Part shown: one piece after another, positions 19,510 to 30,776 of the stretch
Numbering within the stretch: position 1 is the first letter of the stretch
How the letters are laid out: each line of letters begins with the position of its first letter
Origin: Pelomyxa schiedti
Taxonomy: Eukaryota; Evosea; Pelobiontida; Pelomyxidae
Direction of reading: 5' to 3'
NCBI GenBank assembly: GCA_020536535.1
Contig: JAHLWZ010000636.1
Location: 62,001 to 126,000, forward strand
Length of the DNA stretch: 64,000 nt
Program-made: the position numbers and the translations under genes
Notes under the pieces: generated by a model
Told to the model about the DNA's origin: nothing
What the model saw: only the letters and a program-made list of their open reading frames with translations
Database searches by the model: none

Positions 19510-22500
19510 TCAGGGTAGAAGTAGTCCGATGTCAGTTTCTTCCTCTTCTTGTTTGTTGGTGACCTGTTGGGATGTGAGGAGTGTAATCTTATTAAATACT
19601 GCTAATAGGAAGGGAATTGCCTGTGTAGAGTCTGAGGCCTGCGTCGTCTGAACTGCGTTTTCTTTGGTGTGGATTGAGTTAGTTTGCACTTGGTTGGATT
19701 GTCTGTGCGTACCTTCTATTTGTCTGTTGGCAGCTTTTTCTTGTTCAATCACCCGTAGGAGTACTGAAAATTGATGCCTCTCATCCTTCATGTTAAGTTC
19801 TCCACATATTTCAACAAGTTCCCGTAGACCTGCAGAAAGTTAATGAAACTAACCATTTGATAATGAAAGCACACAGGCACTGTCATAAGGATATTTGTTA
19901 TGATAGTCCAAGTACACTGAATAGGCTTGTGCTGGTTGATTACTACATTTGTAAGAGGAAGCGACCATAAGTTGCCAACGGGGGTTCTGCGGATCCAATT
20001 GCATCGCTCTTTGGATTGTGATAAATTAAAAAAACCATGCATTGGAAGCATAAAAACCTTTGGAAGAACGGCAGGGCCTTATCAGGTGCCATTGTTTTTA
20101 TGTAGTAGGCTCCGAGCCATGAAACCACTTTAAGATTAGAGGGAAAGAGTTTGAAGGACTTGCAAGTATTAGAAATAGAAGAATGGAAGCGAGGCAAACT
20201 TCATGGTAATGTATATAGGCCATATTGTCGTCACCCTTTAAATGGTATAGGTCACCTAACTTGGCGGCAACTCCGGGGTCCGATTCCTGAAGAAGAGTGT
20301 TGAGCTGCTTGAAGTACTCTATTGCTTGATCTATCGCTCCTTTTTTTTCATGCCTGGGAAAAGAAAGGATAGAGTTAGATTGAAAAGAGGTCAGAATAGG
20401 CACACAGCGAAGCTATTTGAAATACAACTTCAGGGTCGTTTGGAAGCATAGAATTCAGTTTAAAGAAAGAGTGCAGTGCCATTTCAATGTTATTCATTTG
20501 TTTGTATGTTAATCCTGAAATCGTTAAGAGACGTGCTGTATCTACTCATTCTACCAAGATTATAAATGGCTTCTGCGCAGTCAATTGAATCATAACCAAA
20601 TGCACTGTGGTAGGCTTGTTGAGCTTCCTCTAGATTATCACGCTTTGCTAGACAGTTCCCCTTATTTATAAGTGCTTTGGCATTAGACCTAAGCTGGAGT
20701 CATGAAAGACGCAGACTAAAGGGAACACACTTATCCGCATTAATTGCAGTATTTGCATGTTTCTCCGCATTATCATAGTCCCCCTCAAGAAAGTACAAAA
20801 ATGACAGGTTTGTAGATGCTGCAGCTGCCATTTCTGTATCTCGCATTTCAAAACTCTTCAACGTCTTGAAGGCCTTCAAAAATTAAGTGAGAGAGAAACA
20901 GTTCCTTTGAAAAAAACCTTGTCAAATTGCCTTTTTTTCATGAAGGCAACAGCCTTGGTAACTTCTAATTGATTCGCTAAGTCGGTACTTCCGTTGGCAA
21001 CTAGTGTCTCAATAACCCAGTCATATCCGCTGGTTACGTCACTGTCAACTATGGGAGCAACCAGTTGTGCTGCAGTCAAAATTGCGCGGTCAGTTTGTTT
21101 TTTTCTTGCTTGAAGCTCAAAATAAAATTCGTCATGAGGTTCATCATCCCCCTCACTTGAACGCATGATAGCTATGTCAGTTGGTGAATTGCTTCTGGTT
21201 AAAGGGTTCCCATGGCCTGGTCCGCCACTACTATCAGGAGGCCCATCGCTGGGCTGACTCCCACTTGAATGAGGGGGTCCACTCAATTGATAAAGTAAGG
21301 TTGCCGCCTTTCTCATCTTCAACATCAGTACAAACGCATTCATCAACCGTTTTTTGTCTTCAAGGACACAGAGGCATACAATCAAGTTGATAGCTATTCA
21401 AAATTATAAGTTGCCAGAAAGCCTGGCTTTCTTTCATACCATATTTGGGTTCAGGACAGGCGGACACAACATCCATGAGGAGTGCTGCTGCTTCTGAAAA
21501 TTTTCCAAGGTGAATCCAACAGTTGGCAATATTTCCTTGTATTTTCAACCTATTTGCGTGGTTTATTTTAATGAGAAACAAGATTGAGTCAGTCTGGAAA
21601 CAATAACTGCAACTCTCCCGTGGATGAAGGTAATGAATCAACAGCCATTTGGTAACTTTGGACAGCCTCGGCATACTTCTTTTGTTCATAGAGGACGTTC
21701 CCAATATTTACACGTAGTCTACCAACCTGGGGAATGTTACATTTTCTATTTTCAAGTGGGTTTTACATGTGCATAGCGTTTATGTGCCGCAATATGCTGG
21801 TACCATCGCAAAGCTTCATCGTGCATCTTATTAGCATGATACCTATCCAATAATAAGATAATTTTTGAATCGGACATAATACTGATTTGCCAAGTTGAAG
21901 TGAGCACAGTAAGTTAAATCGATATTTTGTTCAGGATGCTTGGGGTTAGCATTTTTCCTATGTAGTTCCAATTTCTTGTTCAAATCCGCAGCTTTCTTGG
22001 CTTGAGCCAAAGCTTGACTACATGTATGAGTCGATTGAAAATGTGAAATATCTGTAACCACTCACGGAAAGTCTTGGACTTGGTGAGCAGCAGCACTTGC
22101 TTCAAGAAGTTTATTTATTTCTTTCTCCATTTCACGTGCTATCTCCTCAGAGGTTTCAGGGAGTCGTTTTTGAAAGGAAAAAGCAGAAGCAGCTGTATTT
22201 TTGGTAAGTGACAAATAGTTGGCTATGAAGGCCACACAAAGGGAGGTTGTGCTATTCAGTGTTGCCTCCGACTTGAATTTAGCTGGGTTGATAGAAGAAG
22301 GCCTTGCACTCATAGGCCTCGAAGCTACTGCAGTTTTCCTCCTGAAAGGAAAAACAAGGTTGGTCATGACATTTTACTGTTGGAACAACATACCTTGCCG
22401 AAGTGCCAGGAGGCTTTTTTGTTATAAAATTCCAAATCAAATGAGAGACAAAATGTCAAAAGGGAAAATAGGGGAGGGGAAGAAAAAAAAAAAAAAACCC

Positions 22501-22801
22501 ATACCACTTGAGGCTGAGGAGCTACGGATACGGCAGCAATGGGGGGCAACGGCGTTTCATCAAACGCGTATAGCGACTCGTCGTCAACGCCGTTGTTTGT
22601 GTTTGTGGCGGACAACTTAGACGTGGCGCTCAACACACGGCCGTTGTCTAATTTTTTTTTTTTTTTTTTTTTTTTGTTAAAGTCACAAGCTCTGAGAGTG
22701 TCGTTGGGGGGTTTTTTTTTTTTTTTTTTTTTTTGCTCTGAGTGTTGGTTTGGTGCCGGTTGCAAACGGAAAAAAAACGAATCCGCACCGTCGTCGCCCA
22801 T
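19510..22801 (-). CDS. IFT88: IFT88, intraflagellar transport TPR protein
   Basis: Long, heavily spliced minus-strand gene. The start is ATG at 22801: a tiny first exon (MGDD) splices across a T-tract-rich intron to DNGRVLSATSKL, followed by DDESLYAFDETPLPP, which resembles the acidic/aromatic IFT88 N-terminus. Downstream exons contain TPR repeats and IFT88-diagnostic stretches: NIDLTYCAHFNLANQYY (near 21900), NIGNVLYEQKKYAEAV, LKIQGNIANCWIHLGKFSEA, ILTAAQLVAPIVDSDVTSGY with WVIETLVANG (near 21050), LEVTKAVAFMKKRQFDK, and VSWLGAYYIKTMAPDKALPF (near 20090-20150). The C-terminal exon is polar and ends TDIGLLLP before the stop at 19510. IFT88 is a core IFT-B1 subunit needed to build cilia, so the organism almost certainly makes a cilium or flagellum or retains IFT for another use. 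Exon count is high and some exons are below 100 bp. Confidence 0.9.
22652..22734 (-). repeat. Two long T/A homopolymers in IFT88 intron 1
   Basis: T24 at 22652-22675 and T23 at 22712-22734 on the + strand (A on the transcript strand) lie inside the inferred first intron of IFT88. If translated they would give poly-Lys, which supports removal by splicing. Confidence 0.8.
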
Positions 22802-23042
22802 CGCCAAATTGGATGTTTTTACGTTCGTGGAAACCGTATTTTTTTAGCCGGCGTTTTGTGTCTGATTGTTAGGAGAAAGCCAGGTCCGCCTGCTTAGTAT
22901 CTCGACCGCTTGATGGTGTCGCGCCAAAACTGGAACAAGCAGGGTGCGTTGTGCTCGCTTGCTGATCTCGACAGTTTCATTGCCATTATGGGTAGTGGTC
23001 ATTGTTGTTGCGGTGTCGGCGTTGGTGGATGTGGCAACGCTG
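22802..23042. promoter_or_regulatory. Divergent promoter region, IFT88 and ENGase
   Basis: A 241-bp gap between head-to-head genes. It is less AT-rich than introns here and lacks long open frames with a usable ATG. It must hold both promoters; no specific element is recognised. Confidence 0.4.
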
Positions 23043-25888
23043 ATGGGGGGGCGGTGGCTTCGCCTACTTATGGGAGCGACCTTAATAGTGGTTGTCACTT
23101 CTTTGGCTTGTGTGCATTTTTCTGAAAGATAGTAATTTCACTACCAGGTGTTGGAAATGGAAACAATTCTGGAAGTAATAATGAGTGTTGGTGGCTGTGT
23201 GGTGTTGATGGACATAGCTGTATACATAAGATAGAGAAGTTACGTCCAAGGTCCACACCAGGAGGCAAAAAGCTCCATTGTTGCCACGGTAAATTCCCCC
23301 GCTTCCTTGCTTTTTTTTTTTCAATTCTTTTGGCTTTTGTAACAAATAAAACAGATATGATGGGAGGCTACCTGGATAAAGATTGTACAATTCAAGGTAT
23401 CTTATTCTGCTTCCGTTTCTTCATGTTAAATACTACCAGGGGAGGGATTAGTACCTGAACCAGCTGTCTATAACATAAGAAATTGGCAGGTTTTGTCCCA
23501 TGCGCCCTGATACCTACCAACTACCAAGTAGATAATTGACAGTTTTTGTTATTTCAGGTGCGCCTCCCACCTTCACATTATCGTGATATACTTGCTTATT
23601 GTTGATAACTTACCGTATCAAGTCATAATCGTGTTACAATTCCACCAGCCTGCTGGATAAACTGTGGACATATCAATGGGACCAAAGTTTTGGTCTTTTC
23701 TTATTTAATTTTATTTATGTTCTCACCCCATTTTAGGGGACCTTTATTACTGAATGGGGTGAAGGCTTCACTGAGTGTCAAACCCTTCTTAAGGATCCAA
23801 TAGTTGCTTCCTTTGGTCGCACGTAACATGTTAATTCTGCACAGGGGTACTCAGAAAAACTAGCCAAATTAATGCAACGATTTTCGTTTGATGGCTGGCT
23901 TCTCAACATAGAGAACAAGATTACGCCAGAATCGATGCCGTCACTTTTCTTGTTTGTAAATACTCTTACTGAAGCCTGTCACAAATACAACCCACTCTCC
24001 CTGGTATGCTGCTCTACTGTTTCAGCCCAATTTAGATGTTTTAGGTTTTGTGGTACGACTCCGTAACGGTAGAAGGGGCTCTTGAATGGCAGGTGAACCT
24101 ATTCACATTGGTAAACGTTGTAACTCTACAAAGAATCAACTTACCCCGCGAAACATCCATTTCTTTGGTCTGTGTGATGGGCTATTCACAAATTATTGCT
24201 GGTACCCTGCGAAATTTGGTATATTAGACTCAAACATTGTGGGGGAAAATAGGAAACCTGGATTTCCAAAGACTTCAAGTGAACTTGCAGGGGCTCGGAA
24301 GTATGACATCTATACAGGAATAGATGTATTTGGGCGGCATACCCCTTTTGGCCCAGGTTTTGAGTGTTGTCAATCTGTTGAGTCAATTGCCAATGGTTAA
24401 TCCTACACATCCACAAGTGCATTATTCTGATTACATGAAGATACTTCTGTTGCTCTGTTTGCTCCTGGTTGGGTGTATGAGAATCTGGAAAAGTGACTTG
24501 TTTCGTTTCCCATCTAGTCTAATTCCTTTCACTACAGAAGTGATTTCATTGCTAACAATTCACGGTTCTGGAATCAACTGCAACAAAATTTTGCAATACA
24601 GCCCTTAGAGTTCCAACCAGGCGAGGTTTTTTGTACCACATTTGATCAAGGTACAAAAAAACCCAAAGAAATCGAACTTGCCAAGACAGTACAGGATATG
24701 GTAATAGTCTATCAGTTGCTGGGAAAAATCTTACCTCCACTTTCAATTCCCCGTGGGTAAATATTAACTTCCAGGTTCCTCTGCAGACAGCATAATAATT
24801 TAACCAACTATGGAATAGGAACTACTCCCCTCATATGGTGACCCACATAGTTTCATCTATCAAAATGGTCGCCCTCCAATCTTGTGACATGAGAAAACAG
24901 CTCACTTTTAATAGGGGCTTCTGTGTCTACTACCATCGTTGCCTCTTCACAAGCCTTCAGTGGGGGCAGCCTTCTTGAGATAAAGTCATCTGAACCACTG
25001 CCTGCACTTCCTGACAATTATGCAGTTGATTTATTTTCTCTCAACTATCCGGTTTGTATTTGGTTTTTCTTTATCTCCTTTTGATCCTTCTAGTGCACAG
25101 GGAAAACTATTGTTACATTTGTGGTGAACTGCGATACAATTTCATTCATGTTGAAGGTGGAATCGATTGGGGAAAGCTCGCAATCAACCCATTCTGCATA
25201 TGTGGCTCTTGTATCACAAGGAAGGGTTCGCACTCATTTTCCCCAACGAACTTGTAACCGCACCTAGCCGAAAAATCCTGCTGTGCACCTGTCACCAAAC
25301 GGCACAGTTACTCCAAGTTTATGCCAAGAAGCTCAAGCCGTGATACACCTTTCCGGGGCATGGATTCAAATGTGCTTTGCACTGGACCTTGAAGGCAAAA
25401 GAATCACATCCTTAAGTGCACTACTGAGCTACTCGGAGACCAGCCCGGTCGTGCGCCTGGGCGGAATATCCATCCACAGCAGCGGGATGTCACAATCACC
25501 CCAACCTCTTCCTCAATCGGCACCAATCCAGTTCACTTCCAAGAGCTATCACTGCTCTGGTGAAGAATCCGGGGACATCCTGGCCCTCAGATGGGATCCC
25601 ATAAGCAACCCGGAGCCCTCCTACATGCTCATCCACTACCGTTCCAGTTCCGGCACTGTACCCGGGACCGGAACCGAAACCGGAACTGGAACTGGAACCG
25701 AGACTGGGACGAGTACCCCGACCACAATTTGCCTAGGCCGGACCAAGAATAACTGGTTTGTTCTGACTCATGCCACTCTTCAGCAACTCCAGCAGAGATA
25801 CAATAATGGGACACCTCTGTCTCCTCACGATAACTTGCACATCGAACCAGTCTGGTATTGTGGACTCAGTCCTTTTGGTGGTGTGTGA
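23043..25888 (+). CDS. GH85 endo-beta-N-acetylglucosaminidase (ENGase)
   Basis: Spliced gene to TGA 25886-25888. The first in-frame ATG (23043) gives MGGRWLRLLMGATLIVVVT, a signal peptide or anchor; a GTG-initiated extension upstream is even more hydrophobic but is not needed. GH85 landmarks follow in order: CHDMMGGYLDKDCTIQ (split by an intron near 23290-23355), TKVLVFS-type strand and GTFITEWGEGF, FDGWLLNIENKI with the catalytic Asn-x-Glu (near 23887), a YDSVTVEGALEWQ segment, LTPRNIHFFGLCDGLFTNY and RKYDIYTGIDVFGR. The C-terminal half is beta-rich with a Gly-Thr low-complexity stretch (near 25650-25715). ENGase cleaves the chitobiose core of N-glycans. Animal and plant enzymes are mostly cytosolic and act on free or misfolded-protein glycans; here the N-terminal hydrophobic segment suggests a secretory or lysosomal enzyme that may digest food glycoproteins. 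Confidence 0.85.
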
Positions 25889-26019
25889 ACAAAATTGATG
25901 TTCAAAAAAGTGTCCAACTTGGGCAAACATGAAACCAAAAAAAAAACTGCTTCGTCGTGCAAACGCACTTTTTTTTTTCTTTTTGTAAGTAACGTGACAC
26001 CCGCGCCCGGGTTTAAAAT

Positions 26020-27624
26020 ATGGACGCTGTAGCGAGTTTCAGCAGCAAAGTTCTGCAGGAGATCTTGTCGATACGGGCGCAGTCGGCAACTGCGCCGCCG
26101 CCACCATCGCCGCCATCGCCCACATCGCCCACATCGCCGACAACACCTCCGACATCTCCCACTAGCGTAAACACGGAGGACGACCGCATCCTCGACAGAA
26201 TCAGCGACTGCATCAGCAGCAATAAAAACAACATCGACTTGGAACCCGAGGAGCGAGGCGGAGGAGGAGGAGGCGGGGAGCAGCACGTTGGGGAGCAAGG
26301 GGGATGGCGGCTCGGCGGCGGGGGGCCGCTGCCCGGAGCCGTGCCGTCCTTCGGGCTTAGGCAGCAGCCGCACCCGCCGCCGTCCTCGCCGCCCACTTCG
26401 TCGCCGCCGCCGCCGCACCCGCACACGCAGCCGCAGCCGTCCTCGGCGACTTCGCCGTCGCACTTCGGGGGGTTCCGCGTGGCGCCCCCCGGCTCCCTGC
26501 CCCCTTACTCGCACTCGCTCTTCCCGGAGGCCTGCTGCTCGCCTCCCCTCGGAGAGATAAGGAGTGCGCTTGGGCATGACTTCCGGTCTCTGTCGCCGCC
26601 ATCGTCCCCGCCGCCGCCGTCGTCGCCGACGTCCCCTGCGTCGCCTTCGATGTGCCGCTGTGGTGGTGGGGGGGGAGGGAGCCAAATACAAAGTCAAAGC
26701 CATCAACATGATCAGGGTCACCAATCTCACCAGCAACCGCAACCGCAACTGCAACAGCAACACAATCACGAGTCAGAACAAGTGCATGGGGATTGCCCTG
26801 AATCGTCGTCGCAGTGCGCGATGAGGGGCAGAGACCATAAGACTGGGTTTGCGGAGAGCCTCAGGAACGAATACATGTCTATAATGAAGAACGTGGAGTC
26901 CGACCCTGGGGCGACGAGGGCCGCTTTCGAGAGAATCGGCGCTAGCCTGGCCAAGATGATCTCATCGTCTCCAAGTGCTCTTGATCACGATTCTGTATCT
27001 GATTCGGAGGCCGCGGCTTTGGCGGACATGTACCTCTGCTCCAGTCTTATGTACAAGGGCGTACAGTACAACAGGGTTGTCAATACTCCCGGGAGGTCTG
27101 CTTTTCTCATTGGAAGCTACTCTGTTTGCGACATGAGAGTCGGATCCATGATGCAGGGAGTGAGCCGCGTTCATGTAATACTGTTCTTGATTCCTGGAAA
27201 GAATGTTGTACTCGTTGACCCAGGATCCCTTTGTGGATTTGTCTCTAAACCCTTTGACCAGCACAATGCCCCAGTACACACACATAGTCATGAGGAGTCT
27301 GAAACTGAACACACTCCTGACATATCACCTTCAAAACCAGCCCACTCGGGCGGCAAACGGAAGCAAGTGGTGGTTTACAAATGGGCCCAGGCCTTCTATT
27401 TGAAAGTACCTGGAGTTACTATGCGATTCACATGGGCAAAAGAGTGTGTAGTGTGCCTATCTCTACCTCGCAGCATTCGTTTCAACTGCGGGCATTGCGT
27501 TACATGCCACCACTGCTCCAGACATGTTCGTGAATGCCCAGTGTGCCGTTTGCCCGTTGGTTTTCTTGTTAACGACCTTTCCAACAACTTGGCAACCTTT
27601 GTTAGCTATGGAACCAAGTCTTGA
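26020..27624 (+). CDS. FHA-RING protein (Dma/CHFR-like E3 ligase), single exon
   Basis: One open frame of 534 residues from ATG 26020. Residues 1-270 are disordered, Pro/Ser/Gly/Gln/His-rich and encoded by very GC-rich DNA. Near residues 365-410 is an FHA domain: SAFLIGSYSVCDMRV, then GVSRVHVILFL and VVLVDPGSLCGF, matching the FHA pattern G-R/S...S-x-x-H...D..S.NG. At residues 484-520 is a C3HC4-type RING finger: CVVCLSLPRSIRFNCGHCVT then CHHCSRHVRECPVC. FHA domains bind phosphothreonine. FHA-RING proteins such as yeast Dma1/2 and animal CHFR or RNF8 are ubiquitin ligases in mitotic checkpoints and DNA damage. Here FHA and RING are close together, as in Dma1. A role in cell-cycle ubiquitination is inferred only. 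Intronless structure is unusual for this locus. Confidence 0.8.
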   Translation: MDAVASFSSKVLQEILSIRAQSATAPPPPSPPSPTSPTSPTTPPTSPTSVNTEDDRILDRISDCISSNKNNIDLEPEERGGGGGGGEQHVGEQGGWRLGGGGPLPGAVPSFGLRQQPHPPPSSPPTSSPPPPHPHTQPQPSSATSPSHFGGFRVAPPGSLPPYSHSLFPEACCSPPLGEIRSALGHDFRSLSPPSSPPPPSSPTSPASPSMCRCGGGGGGSQIQSQSHQHDQGHQSHQQPQPQLQQQHNHESEQVHGDCPESSSQCAMRGRDHKTGFAESLRNEYMSIMKNVESDPGATRAAFERIGASLAKMISSSPSALDHDSVSDSEAAALADMYLCSSLMYKGVQYNRVVNTPGRSAFLIGSYSVCDMRVGSMMQGVSRVHVILFLIPGKNVVLVDPGSLCGFVSKPFDQHNAPVHTHSHEESETEHTPDISPSKPAHSGGKRKQVVVYKWAQAFYLKVPGVTMRFTWAKECVVCLSLPRSIRFNCGHCVTCHHCSRHVRECPVCRLPVGFLVNDLSNNLATFVSYGTKS

Positions 27625-27758
27625 AAAAAAACTTCGTATTCATAGAAATTTGGTTCCTTTTTTCTCTTCAGTTCTGCTTTTCTGACCATTTTTACCAGTC
27701 AAATCATTCAGTATGGTCATTCACTCAATCAATGAATGGAATAGGTATGCAAGTTCAC

Positions 27759-28139
27759 TCAGAAGTTCGGATTGGTAGGAGGAGCAGTAGGACTCAAGCC
27801 CTCACCAGACCTTGTAGCAATACTCTGTGCCCTTGCCGCAATGCTTCCCCTTGGAATTTCCTGCCTGCCACCTAGCTCAGCAGAAGCCTTTGCATGCAAA
27901 GCTGCAGCTTCAGCGCCAGTGATATTGGACATAGCAACCTCCTCCTCCGTTGGGGTCCTGGGACCCACCACCTGTGATGCCGGGCGCTCACCGCGAAGTG
28001 CTTCAGCAGCAAGGATATCATCAGTTGTCATGGGGCAGCAACAGGCTCCAGTCTTCATGTGAGGGGGAGGGGGATATGCAGGCCCAGGCATCATTTGTGG
28101 GGGGATATTCTGCTGGGTTTGGTCTGTGGGTGGTTGCAT
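27759..28139 (-). CDS. Small SMP/LEA-like protein
   Basis: A 126-residue single-exon frame starting at ATG 28139. The N-terminus is Pro/Gln-rich and contains a Cys triplet (GACCCPM). The C-terminal half reads like the seed maturation protein (SMP) motif of plant LEA proteins: an Ala-rich helix (GAEAAALHAKASAELGG) followed by IPRGSIAARAQSIATRS, where plants have a Pro-Gly-Gly then Ala-rich AAAQSAA. A second, weaker Ala-rich helix with TTDDILAAEALRG lies upstream. LEA proteins protect cells in desiccation or dormancy, so a cyst-stage role is conceivable. The match is short and low-complexity, so it may be convergent. It lies 134 bp from the end of the FHA-RING gene, tail to tail. Confidence 0.55.
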   Translation of the reverse strand: MQPPTDQTQQNIPPQMMPGPAYPPPPHMKTGACCCPMTTDDILAAEALRGERPASQVVGPRTPTEEEVAMSNITGAEAAALHAKASAELGGRQEIPRGSIAARAQSIATRSGEGLSPTAPPTNPNF

Positions 28140-28422
28140 CGCTTCGGCTTGCTTTCTCTTTCCTTGCCTTTGTGGTGTTTTGTTGAATGCTTTGTTTGAC
28201 TTAGTTTCTGTTGTGCATTAGTGCTTTTTCCTTTGTGTTCTGGCAACTTGTTACACACCTTTGTTTCCCGCAATATGTCACTGTATGCTTTGCTTAACTT
28301 TGTTTCCCTTGTTCTCGAAATTACGCTCTCTACAAGTAAAACATATTAGTGGTTGCTAATGCCTAATAGTATGGACCAAAATTTTGTTTTTTGGACAGTA
28401 AAGGTTTTTTTGTTCCGTCACT

Positions 28423-30500
28423 TCAAGGGTTGGTTTGTTTCGTTGTAGTAGTTGATGCATTTGAGGCTGTGGTGTTTGGGAGTGATTGTTGTCCGGTGAA
28501 CACTGCTCTAAAGGAGTATTGATAGTTTCCATGACGAGAAAATTCATGCTCAACTACTCTTATGGCTGGGGGATTTTCCTCAGGGTTGCCAGTGGGGCCT
28601 CTGCCTGAGGCTATGATATCGCGGTCCTTGTCCCACCTGTTGATTGAATGGTGATAATTAGAGGAAGGAAAGGAAATGGGTGCTTCCTGTACCCAAAGAG
28701 AGCAGAACTGGTCTTGTTCCAGAAAGGGTTTATCTCTATTACACGGACTTCACCACTATCACGGATGTACAAGTCTATGACATAACTGATTGTCGATAAA
28801 TAAAAGAAGAAATAAGGGAAGGGTTCACCTTTTGTATAGGGGTCTAAGCTTATCCTTCAAAACTTGGTCAAAGAATTGTACGATCTGTTTTTGGATAAAA
28901 CTAAGTTCAATTGTGGACTGTGAGACGGCTAACTTTTTCTTTGATGTGCTGTTTCTCAGATACAAGGCTTTCAAAAAAGCAAGAATGAAGGTACTGTGTG
29001 ATAGCTGTCAACATTCCATTGTGCACAAAAACTCTGAATTCCATCGAAGGATCAATTTGTTCCCATTTGCGAACTAGTACATTCATTTTAAAGAGACCCG
29101 GATTTACCTGCAGCCACCTGAGTTTACATGTTACATAAAAGAATGCAGGGTGGCTTCATACTGAGAAAGGTCTTCGTGGACACGTTGACTACAGGCAAGA
29201 ATTTGAACAGCTTCGATTCCCCAATTAATTGCCATTGCATGATTTACCACTCTGAAGAACTCAATAGAATCACGGTTTGAATCACCAGCAGGAACTTGGC
29301 TCATTCTGGCATTGAATAAGGCAGAAAACCGTCCACCAAACTAGTGGTAATTTAAACTTTGGGAGTATTATTTTATCTGTAGGTAGAAAGAACCAACTGG
29401 AATGGCATCCTTTGGGCTCCGGGTGGATAGTCGTACAAAAGCAGCTCCTCCGAGTTGTTGAATAGCATTTTGAATAGCCACAGCTAATTCATACAGTATT
29501 TTGTGCTGAAATTCCTCTGCGCTGAGTTCTGGGACTGTCGTTGAAGGCATTTCTGATGTTACATTAACATCGTGGGGAGCCGTTACAACTTCCTTTGAAG
29601 AGGAAGTCTCAGAGGCTGCTGGCATCCTATCAGGTTGCTCACTTGGTAATTGAGGCACGAAAGGAACCTTTCTACTCTCAAAGCAATGAATGAGAGCTTT
29701 TGCTTGATCTTGGCTCAGTTCCAATTGAACTGTTGGGAAGGTGAATTCTGTCAGAGCTGGATACCAGCGATCAAGATCAAAGAGAGACTATTGCTTCACA
29801 TTAGGAAGGCTCAGGGAGAACTAAATAAATCATACTTGGTACTGCTTCATTGGAAGCAAAGTTTCTTCTGTAACTGTTTGAAAACGTTAAACGAAGCCAG
29901 ACAAAATTTCCCAGGCCACCTTCAAATGTAGGCGATTCACTTGTCGATAAATTGGTAACATAAGCATAAGTGACAACATGGGGCAGGTGATACTGTTCAT
30001 CTTGTTCAGCACTTCTGGAACAGGGAGTTAGTGATTGAATGCAAAAGTCAAGTACCTTTGGTACATTCGAACTATTGATTGGGGTGCATTACTAGTGTCC
30101 AGTTCCAAGTAGGATAGAGATAAAGGGTCATCCAACAATAATGTAAAGGGTTTTTGAAATAGAGCTCCGGCTTCCGCCACAGCACGCCCACATATATCAC
30201 TGGTCCTCAAATGTTCCCCGATAGTAGCCAACAAACTACCTATATAACAGAGAGCACGGAAGGATAAGTTGAACAGCCTCCATGACCAAAGTTAATGTCA
30301 GGGTGAAAGATAAACAAAAAACAAGGAAATTTTACAACAGCACAAAGAAGAAAATCGATACCAGTCTCCGGAGGTGCAATTGAGCACTCCAACTGCAACA
30401 CCTTGAGAGTGCATGAGGCACTACGAAACATCCTCACACTATCCAAGTGTCTTGGTTCCACCAACACATACTCCCTCTTCCCCAACTCTGACACCTCCAT
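28423..30500 (-). CDS. CDC123/D123-like ATP-grasp protein with N-terminal extension
   Basis: Spliced minus-strand gene, ATG 30500 to TGA 28423-28425. The conserved D123 core begins near 29800 with WYPALTEFTFPTVQLELSQD, followed by FVRLSTRSPKDA (near 29420), QIDPSMEFRVFVHNGMLTAI and TQYLHS (near 29000-29070), and the metal/ATP-binding end IDLYIRDSGEVRVIEINPF with NKTSSALFG (near 28700-28790). A polar tail follows. CDC123 is an ATP-grasp-fold chaperone that helps assemble eIF2 by binding its gamma subunit. The core here is complete. Upstream exons (30500-29900) add an unrecognised region that includes EYVLVEPRHLDSVRMFRSA and FTLLLDDPLSLSYLELD, so this may be a D123-family relative rather than the eIF2 chaperone itself. 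Confidence 0.75.
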
Positions 30501-30776
30501 TCACTCAAAAACAAATAATGCCCCCTCACCCGATGTGGCGAGGTGCCTTCTCGTCACTGTAGTTCGAATCACTGATGGATTTCTGGGAAAACTGAGCATA
30601 ATGCGCACCGAATGCAAACACAAGTGTTTGTATTGTTGATGACTGTGTTGCGAGCTACAATGGTGTTCCCGCCTTATAAAGGCACTAGAATCGGTCAGTG
30701 ATGAAAAAAAAAGATGGGGGTTTTTTTAAAAGTAAAAGTAAATTACAAAGGGCACATGGCTTTGTGTGAAGAGTAT

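Noticed and set aside
25825-26769. 314-codon Arg-rich minus-strand frame
   Set aside because: Mirror of the FHA-RING low-complexity N-terminus; no domain and no splice continuity.
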